A DNA stretch of 64,000 bases from an uncultured Pelagibacteraceae bacterium (GTDB lineage Bacteria > Pseudomonadota > Alphaproteobacteria > Pelagibacterales > Pelagibacteraceae), in the NCBI GenBank assembly GCA_902590505.1, contig CACIWZ010000002.1, positions 124,001 through 188,000 on the forward strand, read 5' to 3'. Below, one piece after another: positions 35,003 through 46,322 of this stretch. Positions within the stretch are counted from its first letter, which is position 1; every line of letters starts with the position of its first letter. The notes beneath the pieces were generated by a model that did not search any database, was not told the origin of the DNA, and worked only from the letters and a program-made list of their open reading frames with translations. The translations under genes were made by a program, and so were the position numbers.

Positions 35003-36286
35003 TTATTGTAAAATATTTTTAGGAGACCAACTAATTACAACAGAAGCACCGCCTAAATTTTTATCATCTTTAAATGATAGTTTTGCATTTTGTCTCTCTA
35101 ATAAAGTTTTACCTAAGAAAGTTCCTAGGCCTAGACCTGAATTAGAGTTTATTTCTAATGATCTTGATTTTATATATGGCTCTCCTAAATTTTTAATTAT
35201 ATCTTTAGGAAATCCAGGTCCGTCATCATTCACTGAGATTTTAATTTCTTTATCATCACTCGTTAAAAAAATATTAACTTTACTCTTTGAAAATTTAATA
35301 GCGTTACCTATAAAATTTCTTAAACCATAGATCATTTCCGCTGATCTTTGAATTTTTATTTTATTTTTATCATTATCAGACACTAAAATAATTTCTTTTG
35401 AAGATGTTTCTTTAAAAGAATTTATAATTTCTTCAAGTAAATCCTCTAATTTCGTTGAGCTAAAAAATTTGTCTTCCTCTATTTGTTTTTTTGAAATTCT
35501 CTTCAAGATTTCGCTGCATCTTTTTGATTGACTAATTAATAGATCAATATCTTTAGAAAGCTCATTGTTATTTCCAATTTCTTTTTTTAATTCTTTTGCG
35601 ACTACACTAATTGTAGCTAAAGGTGTTCCAAGTGAATGTGCTGCAGCTGCAGCTTGGCCCCCTAAAGACTCTAATTCATATTCCTTGTAAATCACCTCTT
35701 GAAGTTTTTTAAAAGCTTCCTCTGTTTTCTTTTTTTCGCCAGCAAAACGAATACCGAAATAACTTAAAAATATTAGACCGATCAATATTGAGATGATAAT
35801 TCCAATTTTATAAAAATTTGGAAAATGCAATAAATTCATATCTTCCCCTGGTAATGGTAAATGAAAAAATGAAATGGTAAATAAAAGTAATGATGTTATT
35901 ACACCTAAAATAATTGTTGTACCCATGCTGAGGAATGTTGAGGAAACAATTGCTGGTATCACAAGTAAAAAAGAGAAAGGATTAAAAATTCCTCCTGTCA
36001 AATAAAGAAGAGCGCTTAATTGTATCAAATCATATAAAAGGAAAGGAGCAGCATAAAAATCTTTCAGTTGATTTATTTTAATCCCAAATTGAAGATATAA
36101 ATTTGTTACTAGTCCAAATGAAATGATCAGATAACTTTCTATTATTGGGAAGGGTAAATTTAAGTAATAAAAAACTATGCTAATTGCTAAAATTTGACCA
36201 ATAATGGCAATATACCTTAAAATTGTTAATGTGTTTTTATCTAAACTTAGGTTCTCTTTTGTTCGAAAAAGAGTTGATAAATTCAT
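35003..36286 (-). CDS. regB: Redox sensor histidine kinase RegB/ActS/PrrB
   Basis: The 427-residue kinase has about six N-terminal membrane helices (to about residue 180). The ubiquinone-binding heptapeptide GGIFNPF is at 98-104, the phosphorylated histidine is H217 in AAAAHSLGTPL, and the redox-active cysteine is C257 in SKRCSEILKR. All three are defining features of RegB, which senses respiratory redox state. The ATPase domain has DDGPGFP and GLGLGTFLGK. It sits 6 bp below gyrB and convergent to the polyamine operon, apart from its partner regA. Confidence 0.94.
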   Translation of the reverse strand: MNLSTLFRTKENLSLDKNTLTILRYIAIIGQILAISIVFYYLNLPFPIIESYLIISFGLVTNLYLQFGIKINQLKDFYAAPFLLYDLIQLSALLYLTGGIFNPFSFLLVIPAIVSSTFLSMGTTIILGVITSLLLFTISFFHLPLPGEDMNLLHFPNFYKIGIIISILIGLIFLSYFGIRFAGEKKKTEEAFKKLQEVIYKEYELESLGGQAAAAAHSLGTPLATISVVAKELKKEIGNNNELSKDIDLLISQSKRCSEILKRISKKQIEEDKFFSSTKLEDLLEEIINSFKETSSKEIILVSDNDKNKIKIQRSAEMIYGLRNFIGNAIKFSKSKVNIFLTSDDKEIKISVNDDGPGFPKDIIKNLGEPYIKSRSLEINSNSGLGLGTFLGKTLLERQNAKLSFKDDKNLGGASVVISWSPKNILQ

Positions 36287-36292
36287 GATTTT

Positions 36293-38422
<2,130 letters not shown>

Positions 38423-38487
38423 CTAAAATCATTAAATACCAAGGGTTTTAGGGCAAAAATTAAAAAAAATTCTAAATTTTACAAAAC

Positions 38488-39603
38488 TTAAATTTTCATC
38501 GGCATTATTACAAAATAACTATTCTTATCGGACATGTCTTCGATTAAAACAGGTGAAATTGAGTCTTTTAAATTTATTTTTAAATCTTTATTTTCTATTT
38601 CTGATGCAATATCAATTAAATATTTTGAATTAAAACTTATATTCAAATTTTCTGAACTAAAATTAGCTTGAATTTTCTCATTTCCATCTCCTGAATTTGC
38701 ACTGTTTACAGAAAGTTGCAAATTATCCTTGTTCACTAATAGTTTAACTCCCTCTTTTCTATCAATAGAGACTGTAGTAACTCTCTCTATAGAGTTAATA
38801 AATTCTTTTGTAGATACCAATAAAGTTTTATCATTATTTGTTGGAACCACTTTCTTGTAATCTGGGAACTTTCCATCGATTACCTTGGAAATAAGTTTAA
38901 TATTTCCTAAGGTAAACTTTATTTTATTTTCACTTATACTCATTGAAAGCTTATCTGATGTTTCAGCTAATAAATTACAAAGCTGATATACTGCTTTTCT
39001 AGGTAATATTACAGATTTAAAATCATTTGTTTCGTTAATCTCTAGACTACTTGATGATAATCTATGACTGTCAGTTGCTACTGCAGTTAAAAAGCTTCTA
39101 CCATTTGTCTCAGTTAAGTGTAAGTAAATTCCGTTTAAATAATGTCTTGTGTCATCATTCGATATAGAGATCTTTGTTTTATTAAGCAGTTTTACAAATT
39201 TTTCACTGTCCAGCAATATTTCTTGTCCTTCAAATTCATCAGCAAATGTTGGAAAGTTGTCTGTGGGTAAACACAAAAGATTAAAATCTGCGTTTTCACT
39301 CTTTAAACTTAATTTATTCTCTGATTTTAGGTCAAACTTCAACTCTGAATTTGATGAAATCTTTCTTAGGATATCATATAAAATAGCAGCAGATGTAGTG
39401 GTACTGCCTTCATTAATTATTTTTACGTCATTTAATTCATCGTAAAAAATTACATCTAAATCTGTTGCTACAATTGTTAATTTTTTGTTTTTTAATTGTA
39501 GTAAAACATTTGACAAAATCGGAAGTGTATTTTTCTTTTCTACTACTCCTTGTACAAAATTTAATGATTTTAATAGTATGTCTCTTTTGATTTCAAACTG
39601 CAT
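38488..39603 (-). CDS. dnaN: DNA polymerase III beta subunit (sliding clamp)
   Basis: The 371-residue protein is the ring-shaped processivity clamp of the replicase. It shows the N-terminal MQFEIKRDILLKSLNFVQGVVEKK, LPTDNFPTF, the DSHRLS motif, and a C-terminal VIMPMKI. Three clamp domains fill the length, as usual. It begins 3 bp after the dnaA stop, so dnaA-dnaN are an operon. Confidence 0.95.
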   Translation of the reverse strand: MQFEIKRDILLKSLNFVQGVVEKKNTLPILSNVLLQLKNKKLTIVATDLDVIFYDELNDVKIINEGSTTTSAAILYDILRKISSNSELKFDLKSENKLSLKSENADFNLLCLPTDNFPTFADEFEGQEILLDSEKFVKLLNKTKISISNDDTRHYLNGIYLHLTETNGRSFLTAVATDSHRLSSSSLEINETNDFKSVILPRKAVYQLCNLLAETSDKLSMSISENKIKFTLGNIKLISKVIDGKFPDYKKVVPTNNDKTLLVSTKEFINSIERVTTVSIDRKEGVKLLVNKDNLQLSVNSANSGDGNEKIQANFSSENLNISFNSKYLIDIASEIENKDLKINLKDSISPVLIEDMSDKNSYFVIMPMKI

Positions 39604-39606
39604 TTC

Positions 39607-40995
39607 CTATTGATCTATTAAAAGACTTTTAATCTGATTAATATTTTTTTTCATTTCATCGTCTTGCTCAGAGAGCCTAGAAATAGTTTTAACTGCATGT
39701 ATCACTGTTGTATGATCGCGATTAGCAAACCTCCTTCCTATTTCAGGTAAGGATCTAGTAGTCATTTTTTTTGACAAGTACATAGCAATTTGTCGAGGTC
39801 TTGCTAAAGGTCTGGACCTTCTCTGAGAAAGCATCTCACTTAAGCTTATATTAAAATAATTTGATACAATATTTTGTATTTTGTCTACAGTGATTATTTT
39901 TGTTTGGCTAAAAACATCTTTTAAAATATTTTTGCAGTCACCAGTAGTGAGTACTTTATTATGTACTCTACTAAAGGCGATTACTCTGTTTAGGACACCA
40001 ATTAGTTCTCTTATATTAGTTTTACACTCAGCAGCAACATAATCAATGACCTCATCGCTTATATTTATGTTTTCTTTAAATTGATTTTGAATATCTTCAA
40101 TTTTTCGTTTTATAATATTTTTCTTTAATTCTAAATCTGGAGACTCTATATCGACGACTAATCCTCCAGCCAGTCTAGATTTTATCCGGTCTTGGATCCT
40201 ATCTAATTTCATTGGAGCTCTGTCAGAAGAAATAATAATTTGCGATCCTTTATCCATTAAACTGTTAAATGTATGAAAAAATTCTTCTTGGAGGCTTTCT
40301 TTACCACTAATAAATTGAATATCATCAATGATAAAAACCGAAGATTTCCTAAAAAAATCTTTAAAATTTACCATATCATTTTTCTTTATCGATTTGATAA
40401 AGTGATACATAAATCTCTCAGCTGAAATAAACATTACATTATTATCATTTTGAAGCTCCAATCCTATGGCATTTAAGAGATGGGTTTTACCTAATCCAAC
40501 TCCTCCACAAACATATAGTGGATTATATCTCGAAACATGTTCACAAACCTTTTTAGAATATGAAAATGCAATGTCATTACTTTTGCCTCTAATAAAATTT
40601 TCAAAATTTAATTTAGGATTTAATCTATTATAATTTAAAATTGAGTCTTTAATTTCTGTTACTTTATTAAGCTCATCTATTTTAATTATTTCTTGATTTT
40701 GTTTATTTTCCTCAACTATTTTAAATTCTATACGTGTTAAACTGAGTTTAAAACTTTTTACCTGCTCTAGAATTTTATCTAAATATCTTGAAACAATCCA
40801 ATCTCTAAAAAATCTTGTTGGTACACCAAGAATTAAATAGTCATTATATTCTTTAATAAGGGTGATTTTTTGAAGCCAACTATTATAAATTTCACTTCCA
40901 AAAGTTTTCTTAAATGAGTTTTGTATATCGTCCCAAATTAACGTTTTTTCTTCTTCTGAAGTATAAACGTTTTGTTTTTTTATTTTATTGTCCAT
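39607..40995 (-). CDS. dnaA: Chromosomal replication initiator DnaA
   Basis: The 462-residue AAA+ protein opens the replication origin. Walker A is CGGVGLGKTHLL, Walker B is SVFIIDDIQFI, and the DNA-binding domain IV ends with the signature RRFANRDHTTVIHAVKTI. Domain I begins with WDDIQNSFKKTFGSEIYNSWL. Length is normal. It heads dnaA-dnaN and lies downstream of rpsT across a 216-bp AT-rich gap with inverted repeats. Confidence 0.97.
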   Translation of the reverse strand: MDNKIKKQNVYTSEEEKTLIWDDIQNSFKKTFGSEIYNSWLQKITLIKEYNDYLILGVPTRFFRDWIVSRYLDKILEQVKSFKLSLTRIEFKIVEENKQNQEIIKIDELNKVTEIKDSILNYNRLNPKLNFENFIRGKSNDIAFSYSKKVCEHVSRYNPLYVCGGVGLGKTHLLNAIGLELQNDNNVMFISAERFMYHFIKSIKKNDMVNFKDFFRKSSVFIIDDIQFISGKESLQEEFFHTFNSLMDKGSQIIISSDRAPMKLDRIQDRIKSRLAGGLVVDIESPDLELKKNIIKRKIEDIQNQFKENINISDEVIDYVAAECKTNIRELIGVLNRVIAFSRVHNKVLTTGDCKNILKDVFSQTKIITVDKIQNIVSNYFNISLSEMLSQRRSRPLARPRQIAMYLSKKMTTRSLPEIGRRFANRDHTTVIHAVKTISRLSEQDDEMKKNINQIKSLLIDQ

Positions 40996-41003
40996 GAAAT
41001 TAA

Positions 41004-41013
41004 CTCTTAAGAG
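41004..41013. repeat. Palindrome CTCTTAAGAG upstream of dnaA
   Basis: A perfect 10-bp palindrome lies 9 bp before the dnaA ATG, in its likely leader. It could be an operator or a short hairpin near the ribosome site. Confidence 0.35.
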
Positions 41014-41094
41014 ATTCCTATAAACTCTTTTTGTAAAATATTTGCAACTATTTACAGGTTGTAATTAAAAATAAAATTTGTGCTGGGTTGTAAA

Positions 41095-41106
41095 CTTAAC
41101 GTTAAG
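41095..41106. repeat. Palindrome CTTAACGTTAAG upstream of dnaA
   Basis: A perfect 12-bp palindrome lies about 100 bp before the dnaA start, adjoining a larger inverted repeat. The half-sites share CTTAA with the palindrome at 41004, which suggests one regulator could read both. Confidence 0.4.
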
Positions 41107-41195
41107 ATAGAAAAAAATTTCTACAACTTTTAAAAGAAACTATATTTTGATTTTAAAATTTTTAAAACCTAAATGTAGAAATTTTTTTTACTATC
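41106..41195. repeat. Large inverted repeat between rpsT and dnaA
   Basis: The arms at 41106-41124 (ending TTTCTAC) and 41175-41195 (beginning GTAGAAA, ending CTATC) are complementary over about 19 bp with a two-base difference in the A-run. About 50 bp of extremely AT-rich DNA separates them. It could fold as a stem-loop after rpsT or form part of an origin region. I found no canonical DnaA boxes in 40996-41211. Confidence 0.5.
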
Positions 41196-41211
41196 AACCA
41201 AAGGTTTAAAG

Positions 41212-41466
41212 TTATTTTATTTTTTTTGAAACTTTAGAAATTTTTCGCGCGGCTGACTTTTTATTGATAACACCAGATTTAGCAACCTGCATTAGAATTG
41301 ATTGAAATTTTGGAAAAAAAGTTTTTGCTTTTGCTTTGTCTTTCGATTTAAGCAGCAAATCCATTTGTTTTACAGCATGTTTGTATTTGCTTTTTCTGAT
41401 ACGGTTGATTTGAGTTTGTTTCTTAACTCGTCTTACTCGTCTGATTGCTGATTTTGTGTTTGGCAT
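41212..41466 (-). CDS. rpsT: 30S ribosomal protein S20
   Basis: The 84-residue basic protein begins MPNTKSAIRRVRRVKKQTQINR and ends GVINKKSAARKISKVSKKIK, the standard S20 pattern that binds 16S rRNA. Length is typical. It lies between mutM and dnaA, the usual alphaproteobacterial order, with a 44-bp gap to mutM. Confidence 0.96.
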   Translation of the reverse strand: MPNTKSAIRRVRRVKKQTQINRIRKSKYKHAVKQMDLLLKSKDKAKAKTFFPKFQSILMQVAKSGVINKKSAARKISKVSKKIK

Positions 41467-41510
41467 TTTAAAAATCTATATATATGCCTGCAATAATAGG
41501 GTCAACTTTA

Positions 41511-42380
41511 TTATTTTTGACAACTTAAACAGTAAAATGAAGACCTGTTTGATATGATAATACGTATAATTTTTTCCTTACAATCTATGTTAGAACATTT
41601 TTCACCCTCTCTAGCGTATGCTCTAAAATGCTGTTGAAATGATCCTTTTTTTCCATTTGAACTAGAAAAATCTTTTATAGAGGCTCCACCTAATTTTATA
41701 GATTTAGATAAGATTTTTTTAGTATTTTTTATAATTTCTTTAATTTCATTATCTTTTAGAAATTTAATTTTTCTTGTAGGTTTAACCTTGCTAGAAAAAA
41801 GTATTTCATTAACATATATATTTCCTAAACCTGAAACAAATTTTTGATCCATTAATAAGTCTTTAACTGTTTTTTTTTTCTGGTAAATATAATTTTTAAA
41901 ATAATTAAAATTATAATACTTGCTTAATGGTTCTGGTCCTAAAGAAATTAAATGTAGGTTTTTATCAATTTTATTTTTGCTTAAAAGCTTTATAAAACCA
42001 AACTTTCGTAAATCATTATAAATAAATTTTTGTCTGTTTTTTAAAAAAAAAATAACTCTGTCGTATTTTTGATCTTTTGCTTCATTTAAATTGTAATAGA
42101 AGCTAGTTTTAAATTTCTTTTTATTTTCATTAATAAAGAAAAATTTACCAGTCATACCGAGATGGACCAACATGATTATCGGTTTATCGAAATGAAATAA
42201 TAAATACTTTGACCTTCTTTCAATTTTCTTTATTTTTAGATTGTTTAATTGAGATATCTTTTTAATATTCAGTTTATATCTCAATTTGATATCATTTATT
42301 TTTACTTTTTTTATAATTTTATTTTGAATTTTGCTTTCAAGAGACCTTTTAACAACTTCAACTTCTGGTAATTCTGGCAT
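41511..42380 (-). CDS. mutM: Formamidopyrimidine-DNA glycosylase (Fpg/MutM)
   Basis: The 289-residue enzyme removes 8-oxoguanine and formamidopyrimidines and nicks the strand. It begins MPELPEVEVVKR, giving the catalytic Pro2 and Glu3, and carries LGMTGKF with the conserved lysine region. The C-terminal zinc finger uses four cysteines, CSNIDC and CLSC. Length is normal. Start codons of mutM and the divergent ubiE are only 11 bp apart. Confidence 0.96.
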   Translation of the reverse strand: MPELPEVEVVKRSLESKIQNKIIKKVKINDIKLRYKLNIKKISQLNNLKIKKIERRSKYLLFHFDKPIIMLVHLGMTGKFFFINENKKKFKTSFYYNLNEAKDQKYDRVIFFLKNRQKFIYNDLRKFGFIKLLSKNKIDKNLHLISLGPEPLSKYYNFNYFKNYIYQKKKTVKDLLMDQKFVSGLGNIYVNEILFSSKVKPTRKIKFLKDNEIKEIIKNTKKILSKSIKLGGASIKDFSSSNGKKGSFQQHFRAYAREGEKCSNIDCKEKIIRIIISNRSSFYCLSCQK

Positions 42381-42391
42381 ATAATTCTTTT

Positions 42392-43096
42392 ATGAAATCT
42401 ACTATTCAAGATAAAAATAAATTAGTCAATTCTGTATTTTCACAAGTTTATAAAAAATATGATTTAATGAATGATATTATGTCTTTAGGAGTCCACAGAG
42501 TTTGGAAAGAAAAATTTATAGATTGGATGAATCCCCAGCCTAATACTAAATTAATTGATGTTGCTTCAGGCACTGGGGATATCGCAAACTTGTTTTTTAC
42601 TAGATCCGATGGAACAGGTGAAGTCATTTGTGTAGAACCTAATAAAGAAATGCTAAGTCGAGGAAAAATTAAATTAAAAAAATATAAATCAGTCAAATGG
42701 ATAAATTCTAGTGCCGAAAGCATACCAATAAAAGATAATACTTTTGATTACTATTCAATTAGCTATGGAATAAGAAATGTAAGTGATATAAACAAGGTTT
42801 TAAAAGAAGCATTTAGAGTTTTAAAACCTGGTGGACGATTTATGTGCCTAGAGTTTTCCAAAATTGATAACGAAATACTAAATTTCTTATATAAGCAATA
42901 TTCAAAAACTATTCCACATATTGGAAAATTTATTGTTGGTTCAGACAAACCTTACAAATACCTAATTGATAGTATCGACAAATTTTATAATCAAAAAGAA
43001 CTATCAAAGTTAATAAAAAATAATGGTTTTTCAAATGTAGAATTTAGAAATGTCTCGAATGGAATTTCAGCAATACATTCAGGTTGGAAAATTTAA
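42392..43096 (+). CDS. ubiE: Ubiquinone/menaquinone C-methyltransferase UbiE
   Basis: The 234-residue SAM-dependent methyltransferase adds the C-methyl group in ubiquinone synthesis. It has VFSQVYKKYDLMNDIMSLGVHRVWK near the N-terminus, SAM motif LIDVASGTGDIA, and FDYYSISYGIRNV and RVLKPGGRFMCLEFSK. It is directly followed by ubiB with no gap, and the divergent mutM is 11 bp away. Confidence 0.96.
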   Translation: MKSTIQDKNKLVNSVFSQVYKKYDLMNDIMSLGVHRVWKEKFIDWMNPQPNTKLIDVASGTGDIANLFFTRSDGTGEVICVEPNKEMLSRGKIKLKKYKSVKWINSSAESIPIKDNTFDYYSISYGIRNVSDINKVLKEAFRVLKPGGRFMCLEFSKIDNEILNFLYKQYSKTIPHIGKFIVGSDKPYKYLIDSIDKFYNQKELSKLIKNNGFSNVEFRNVSNGISAIHSGWKI

Positions 43097-44662
43097 ATGT
43101 TTAAAAGGGTTTTCAAATTATTTCAGATAGCAAGAAAATTATCTACTTCGGGTGCTGTAAATACTATAAATGAAATTCATACCCTTCCCCATTCTTTAAA
43201 CTTATTTTTCAACTGTATTTCTATTGGATCAAATAAAAATCTTATTAATAATCAAAAAAAACCTGGCGATAAACTTTGCGAGGCTCTTCAAAGCATGGGG
43301 ACGACTTTTATAAAGTTAGGTCAATTTTTAGCAACACGACCAGATATTATTGGAGAAGAGCTAGCAAAAAGTTTAGAAAAACTTCAAGATAAGGTCCCTG
43401 CTTTTGATCTTTATGAAGCTAAAAAAGTTATAAAAAAAGAAATAGGTGAAAATTACTTTAGAAACATCGTTGACATAAGTGAACCAATAGCTGCCGCTTC
43501 TATTGCACAAGTTCATTTAGCAAAAATTAAGATGGATAACTTAGATAAACAGGTAGCTATTAAAATACTGAGGCCAGATATTGAAAAATTATTTAATGAG
43601 GAATTAGATGCTTTAATGCTATTTGCATACATAGTCGAGAACACTTTTTCAAAAGCAAAAAGATTAAAATTAATTGAGGTAGTTCATCTTTTGAGAGAGA
43701 TTACTAATATAGAAATGGATTTAAGGTTTGAGGCAGCTGCAGCAAATGAACTTTATGAAAATACTAAAAATGATTTAGGATTTAATGTTCCAAAAATTTA
43801 CTGGAATTATACTACAAAAAAAGTGCTAACTTTAGATAAAGTGGAAGGTATTTCAATACGAGAACATCAAAAACTAAAAAATATAGGGGTGAATCTGCAA
43901 AAACTTTCTGAAAATTTGATCCAGCATTTTTTAAAACAAGCAGTAAGAGATGGTTTCTTTCATGGAGATATGCATCAAGGTAATCTTTTCGTTGATAGTA
44001 AAGGCAATATAATCCCTGTAGATTTTGGAATAATGGGTCGTCTTGATAAAAATAATAGAAAATTTTTAGCTGAGATATTATATGGCTTCATTCAAAGAGA
44101 CTACGTAAAAGTTGCTGAAGTTCATTTTCAAGCGGGTTTAGTGCCTCAAGATGCATCTAAGGAAGAATTTGCTCAAGCTCTAAGATCTGTGGGAGAACCA
44201 ATATTTGGTCAGTCAATTAAAGATATATCGGGGGGCAATTTACTTGCTCAATTGTTTGAAATTACTGAGAAATTTAATATGGCAACTCAACCTCCATTAT
44301 TGTTATTACAGAAAACTATGGTTGTAGTTGAAGGAGTAGCTAGAAAACTTTATCCAGATACAAACATTTGGGAAGTTTCAAAACCGGTTTTAGAAAATTG
44401 GTTAAAAAATATTAAAAGCCCTAAGACAACACTTGATACAGCTGTTAAGACTTCATCAGAAATAATTAAAAGAATACCAGACTTACCAGATTTTATTGAT
44501 AGGGCAGATTATGCTTTAAAGTTAATGGCCGAGGGAAAATTAAGTTTAGCCGTTGGTGCGAATAAAAATTTAGAAATGGAGCAAATGAAACTTAAAAACT
44601 TTAGAAATAATATAATTATCAGTTTTTTTGGTATTGTAATTGTCTTTTTATTAGTATTTTAA
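43097..44662 (+). CDS. ubiB: Ubiquinone biosynthesis ATPase/kinase-like protein UbiB
   Basis: The 521-residue protein is of the ABC1/ADCK atypical kinase family, needed for ubiquinone assembly. The KxGQ motif appears as FIKLGQFLATRPD, the Ala-rich loop as PIAAASIAQVH, and the catalytic region as GFFHGDMHQGNLFV and IIPVDFGIMG. One or two C-terminal membrane helices (last 30 residues) anchor it to the inner membrane. It abuts ubiE and is followed 6 bp later by coaBC. Confidence 0.95.
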   Translation: MFKRVFKLFQIARKLSTSGAVNTINEIHTLPHSLNLFFNCISIGSNKNLINNQKKPGDKLCEALQSMGTTFIKLGQFLATRPDIIGEELAKSLEKLQDKVPAFDLYEAKKVIKKEIGENYFRNIVDISEPIAAASIAQVHLAKIKMDNLDKQVAIKILRPDIEKLFNEELDALMLFAYIVENTFSKAKRLKLIEVVHLLREITNIEMDLRFEAAAANELYENTKNDLGFNVPKIYWNYTTKKVLTLDKVEGISIREHQKLKNIGVNLQKLSENLIQHFLKQAVRDGFFHGDMHQGNLFVDSKGNIIPVDFGIMGRLDKNNRKFLAEILYGFIQRDYVKVAEVHFQAGLVPQDASKEEFAQALRSVGEPIFGQSIKDISGGNLLAQLFEITEKFNMATQPPLLLLQKTMVVVEGVARKLYPDTNIWEVSKPVLENWLKNIKSPKTTLDTAVKTSSEIIKRIPDLPDFIDRADYALKLMAEGKLSLAVGANKNLEMEQMKLKNFRNNIIISFFGIVIVFLLVF

Positions 44663-44668
44663 TAAGTT

Positions 44669-45898
44669 ATGAAAATTAAAAATAAAAAAATACTTATAAT
44701 TATTGGTGGGGGAATAGCTGCCTACAAATCTCTAGATTTAATCAGATTATTAAGAAAAAGTAATAATGAAATTAAAACGATTTTAACAAAAAGTGGAAAA
44801 GAGTTTGTAACCCCCTTATCCATATCGACTCTTACAAAAAATAAAACTTTTGAAGATATTTTTGATGCAAATTCTGAAGCTGAAATAGATCATATATCTT
44901 TATCTAGATGGGCTGACTTAGTCATTGTGATGCCTACCACAGCTAACTTCATGACAAAATTAAGCCATGGCAAAGCTGAAGATTTAGCTACAACGGTGAT
45001 ATTGGCTTCCAATAAAGATATCTTATTAGTTCCTGCGATGAATGTTAGGATGTGGCTACATAAAGCCACTCAACAAAATGTTAAAATTTTAAAGGATTAT
45101 GGATATTTGTTTATCGGACCAGAAAAAGGTGAGATGGCTTGTGGTGAATACGGTGAGGGTAAAATGTCAAGCCCAAGACAAATATATGCTTATATTGATC
45201 ATTATTTTAATAAAAGAAATTTAGTCAAAAGTAAAAATTTTAAAGCTTTGGTAACTGCTGGTCCGACCAGAGAATATATTGACCCTGTAAGATACATTTC
45301 TAATGAGTCGAGCGGTAAACAGGGTTACGAAATAGCTTTAGCCCTAGACAGACTAGGTATTAAAACTACATTAATAATCGGACCATCAAATCTCACAACT
45401 CAAAAAAATATTAAAACAAAAAAAATAGTAACAGCAAATGAGTTGCTAATTGAAACAAAAAAATCTTTACCTGTGGACGTTGCAGTTTGTGCTGCTGCTG
45501 TATCTGATTTTAAACCTGTAGTTCAAAATAAAAATAAATTAAAAAAAAATCAAAATAATATTAAACCCATTAAAATAGAAAAAAATAAGGACGTTCTTGA
45601 ATATTTAGGCAAGAACAATGAACATAGACCAAAATTAGTTGTTGGCTTTTCTGCTGAAACTGAAAATGTAAATAAGAATTCAATAACTAAAATGAAAAAA
45701 AAGAACTGCGATTTAATTATAGCAAATAATGTTTCAAAAAAGGGTATAGGATTTAACTCAGATTATAACGAAGTTTCAATTATCGATAATAATGGAAATA
45801 TCAAAATAATAAAAAAGAATAAGAAAAGTTATATAGCAAATAAAATCGCTGAAGTTATTTTAGATAAACTATTAGTTGATGACAGAAGTTTTAATTAA
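44669..45898 (+). CDS. coaBC: Bifunctional phosphopantothenoylcysteine decarboxylase/synthetase
   Basis: The 409-residue fusion makes two steps of coenzyme A synthesis. The N-terminal flavoprotein CoaC half (about 1-190) shows IIGGGIAAYKSLDLIR, the catalytic histidine region AEIDHISLSRW, PAMNVRMW, and the cysteine in ACGEYGEGKM. The C-terminal CoaB half begins ALVTAGPTREYIDPVRYISN and uses CTP. The gene overlaps dut by 20 bp. Confidence 0.96.
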   Translation: MKIKNKKILIIIGGGIAAYKSLDLIRLLRKSNNEIKTILTKSGKEFVTPLSISTLTKNKTFEDIFDANSEAEIDHISLSRWADLVIVMPTTANFMTKLSHGKAEDLATTVILASNKDILLVPAMNVRMWLHKATQQNVKILKDYGYLFIGPEKGEMACGEYGEGKMSSPRQIYAYIDHYFNKRNLVKSKNFKALVTAGPTREYIDPVRYISNESSGKQGYEIALALDRLGIKTTLIIGPSNLTTQKNIKTKKIVTANELLIETKKSLPVDVAVCAAAVSDFKPVVQNKNKLKKNQNNIKPIKIEKNKDVLEYLGKNNEHRPKLVVGFSAETENVNKNSITKMKKKNCDLIIANNVSKKGIGFNSDYNEVSIIDNNGNIKIIKKNKKSYIANKIAEVILDKLLVDDRSFN

Positions 45899-46319
45899 AA
45901 GACTATCAAAAAATATCGAGCTACCTAAATACGAGACGAATGGTTCATCGGGAATGGATCTTTCAGCTAATATTGAAAAACAGATAAAAATAGAACCAGG
46001 CAAAACATCAATAATTCCAACTGGTATATCAGTATCTATACCTAAAAATTTTGAAATACAAATTAGATCAAGATCAGGATTAGCTGCGAAAAGTCAAATA
46101 TCAGTTCTTAATTCACCCGGGACAATAGACGCTGATTATAGAGGTGAATTAAAAGTGATATTAATAAACCTGAGTAATAAAACTTTTTTTGTTGAGAGAG
46201 GCACGCGTATTGCTCAAATGGTGTTATGCCCTATAGTTAAAGCTAAGTTTAAGGAAGTAGATAACCTGGATGATACCGACAGAGGTGTTGGTGGCTTTGG
46301 ATCTACTGGGTTGAAATAA
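45879..46319 (+). CDS. dut: dUTP diphosphatase
   Basis: The 146-residue trimeric dUTPase keeps uracil out of DNA and supplies dUMP. All five family motifs are visible: SSGMDLSA, RSRSGLA, GTIDADYRGE, RGTRIAQMV and the flexible C-terminal arm GVGGFGSTG. I chose ATG at 45879; an in-frame TTG lies one codon before. It overlaps coaBC by 20 bp and is followed by the ThiF-family gene after 3 bp. Confidence 0.96.
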   Translation: MTEVLIKRLSKNIELPKYETNGSSGMDLSANIEKQIKIEPGKTSIIPTGISVSIPKNFEIQIRSRSGLAAKSQISVLNSPGTIDADYRGELKVILINLSNKTFFVERGTRIAQMVLCPIVKAKFKEVDNLDDTDRGVGGFGSTGLK

Positions 46320-46322
46320 TAT

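Noticed and set aside
34994-35014. Terminator after the agmatine deiminase gene
   Set aside because: The ATTTTAC/GTAAAAT stem is only 7 bp and purely AT-rich with a 7-nt loop, so chance is likely in this composition.
40996-41211. A definite replication origin next to dnaA
   Set aside because: No canonical DnaA boxes are visible and skew could not be computed; reported only as repeats.
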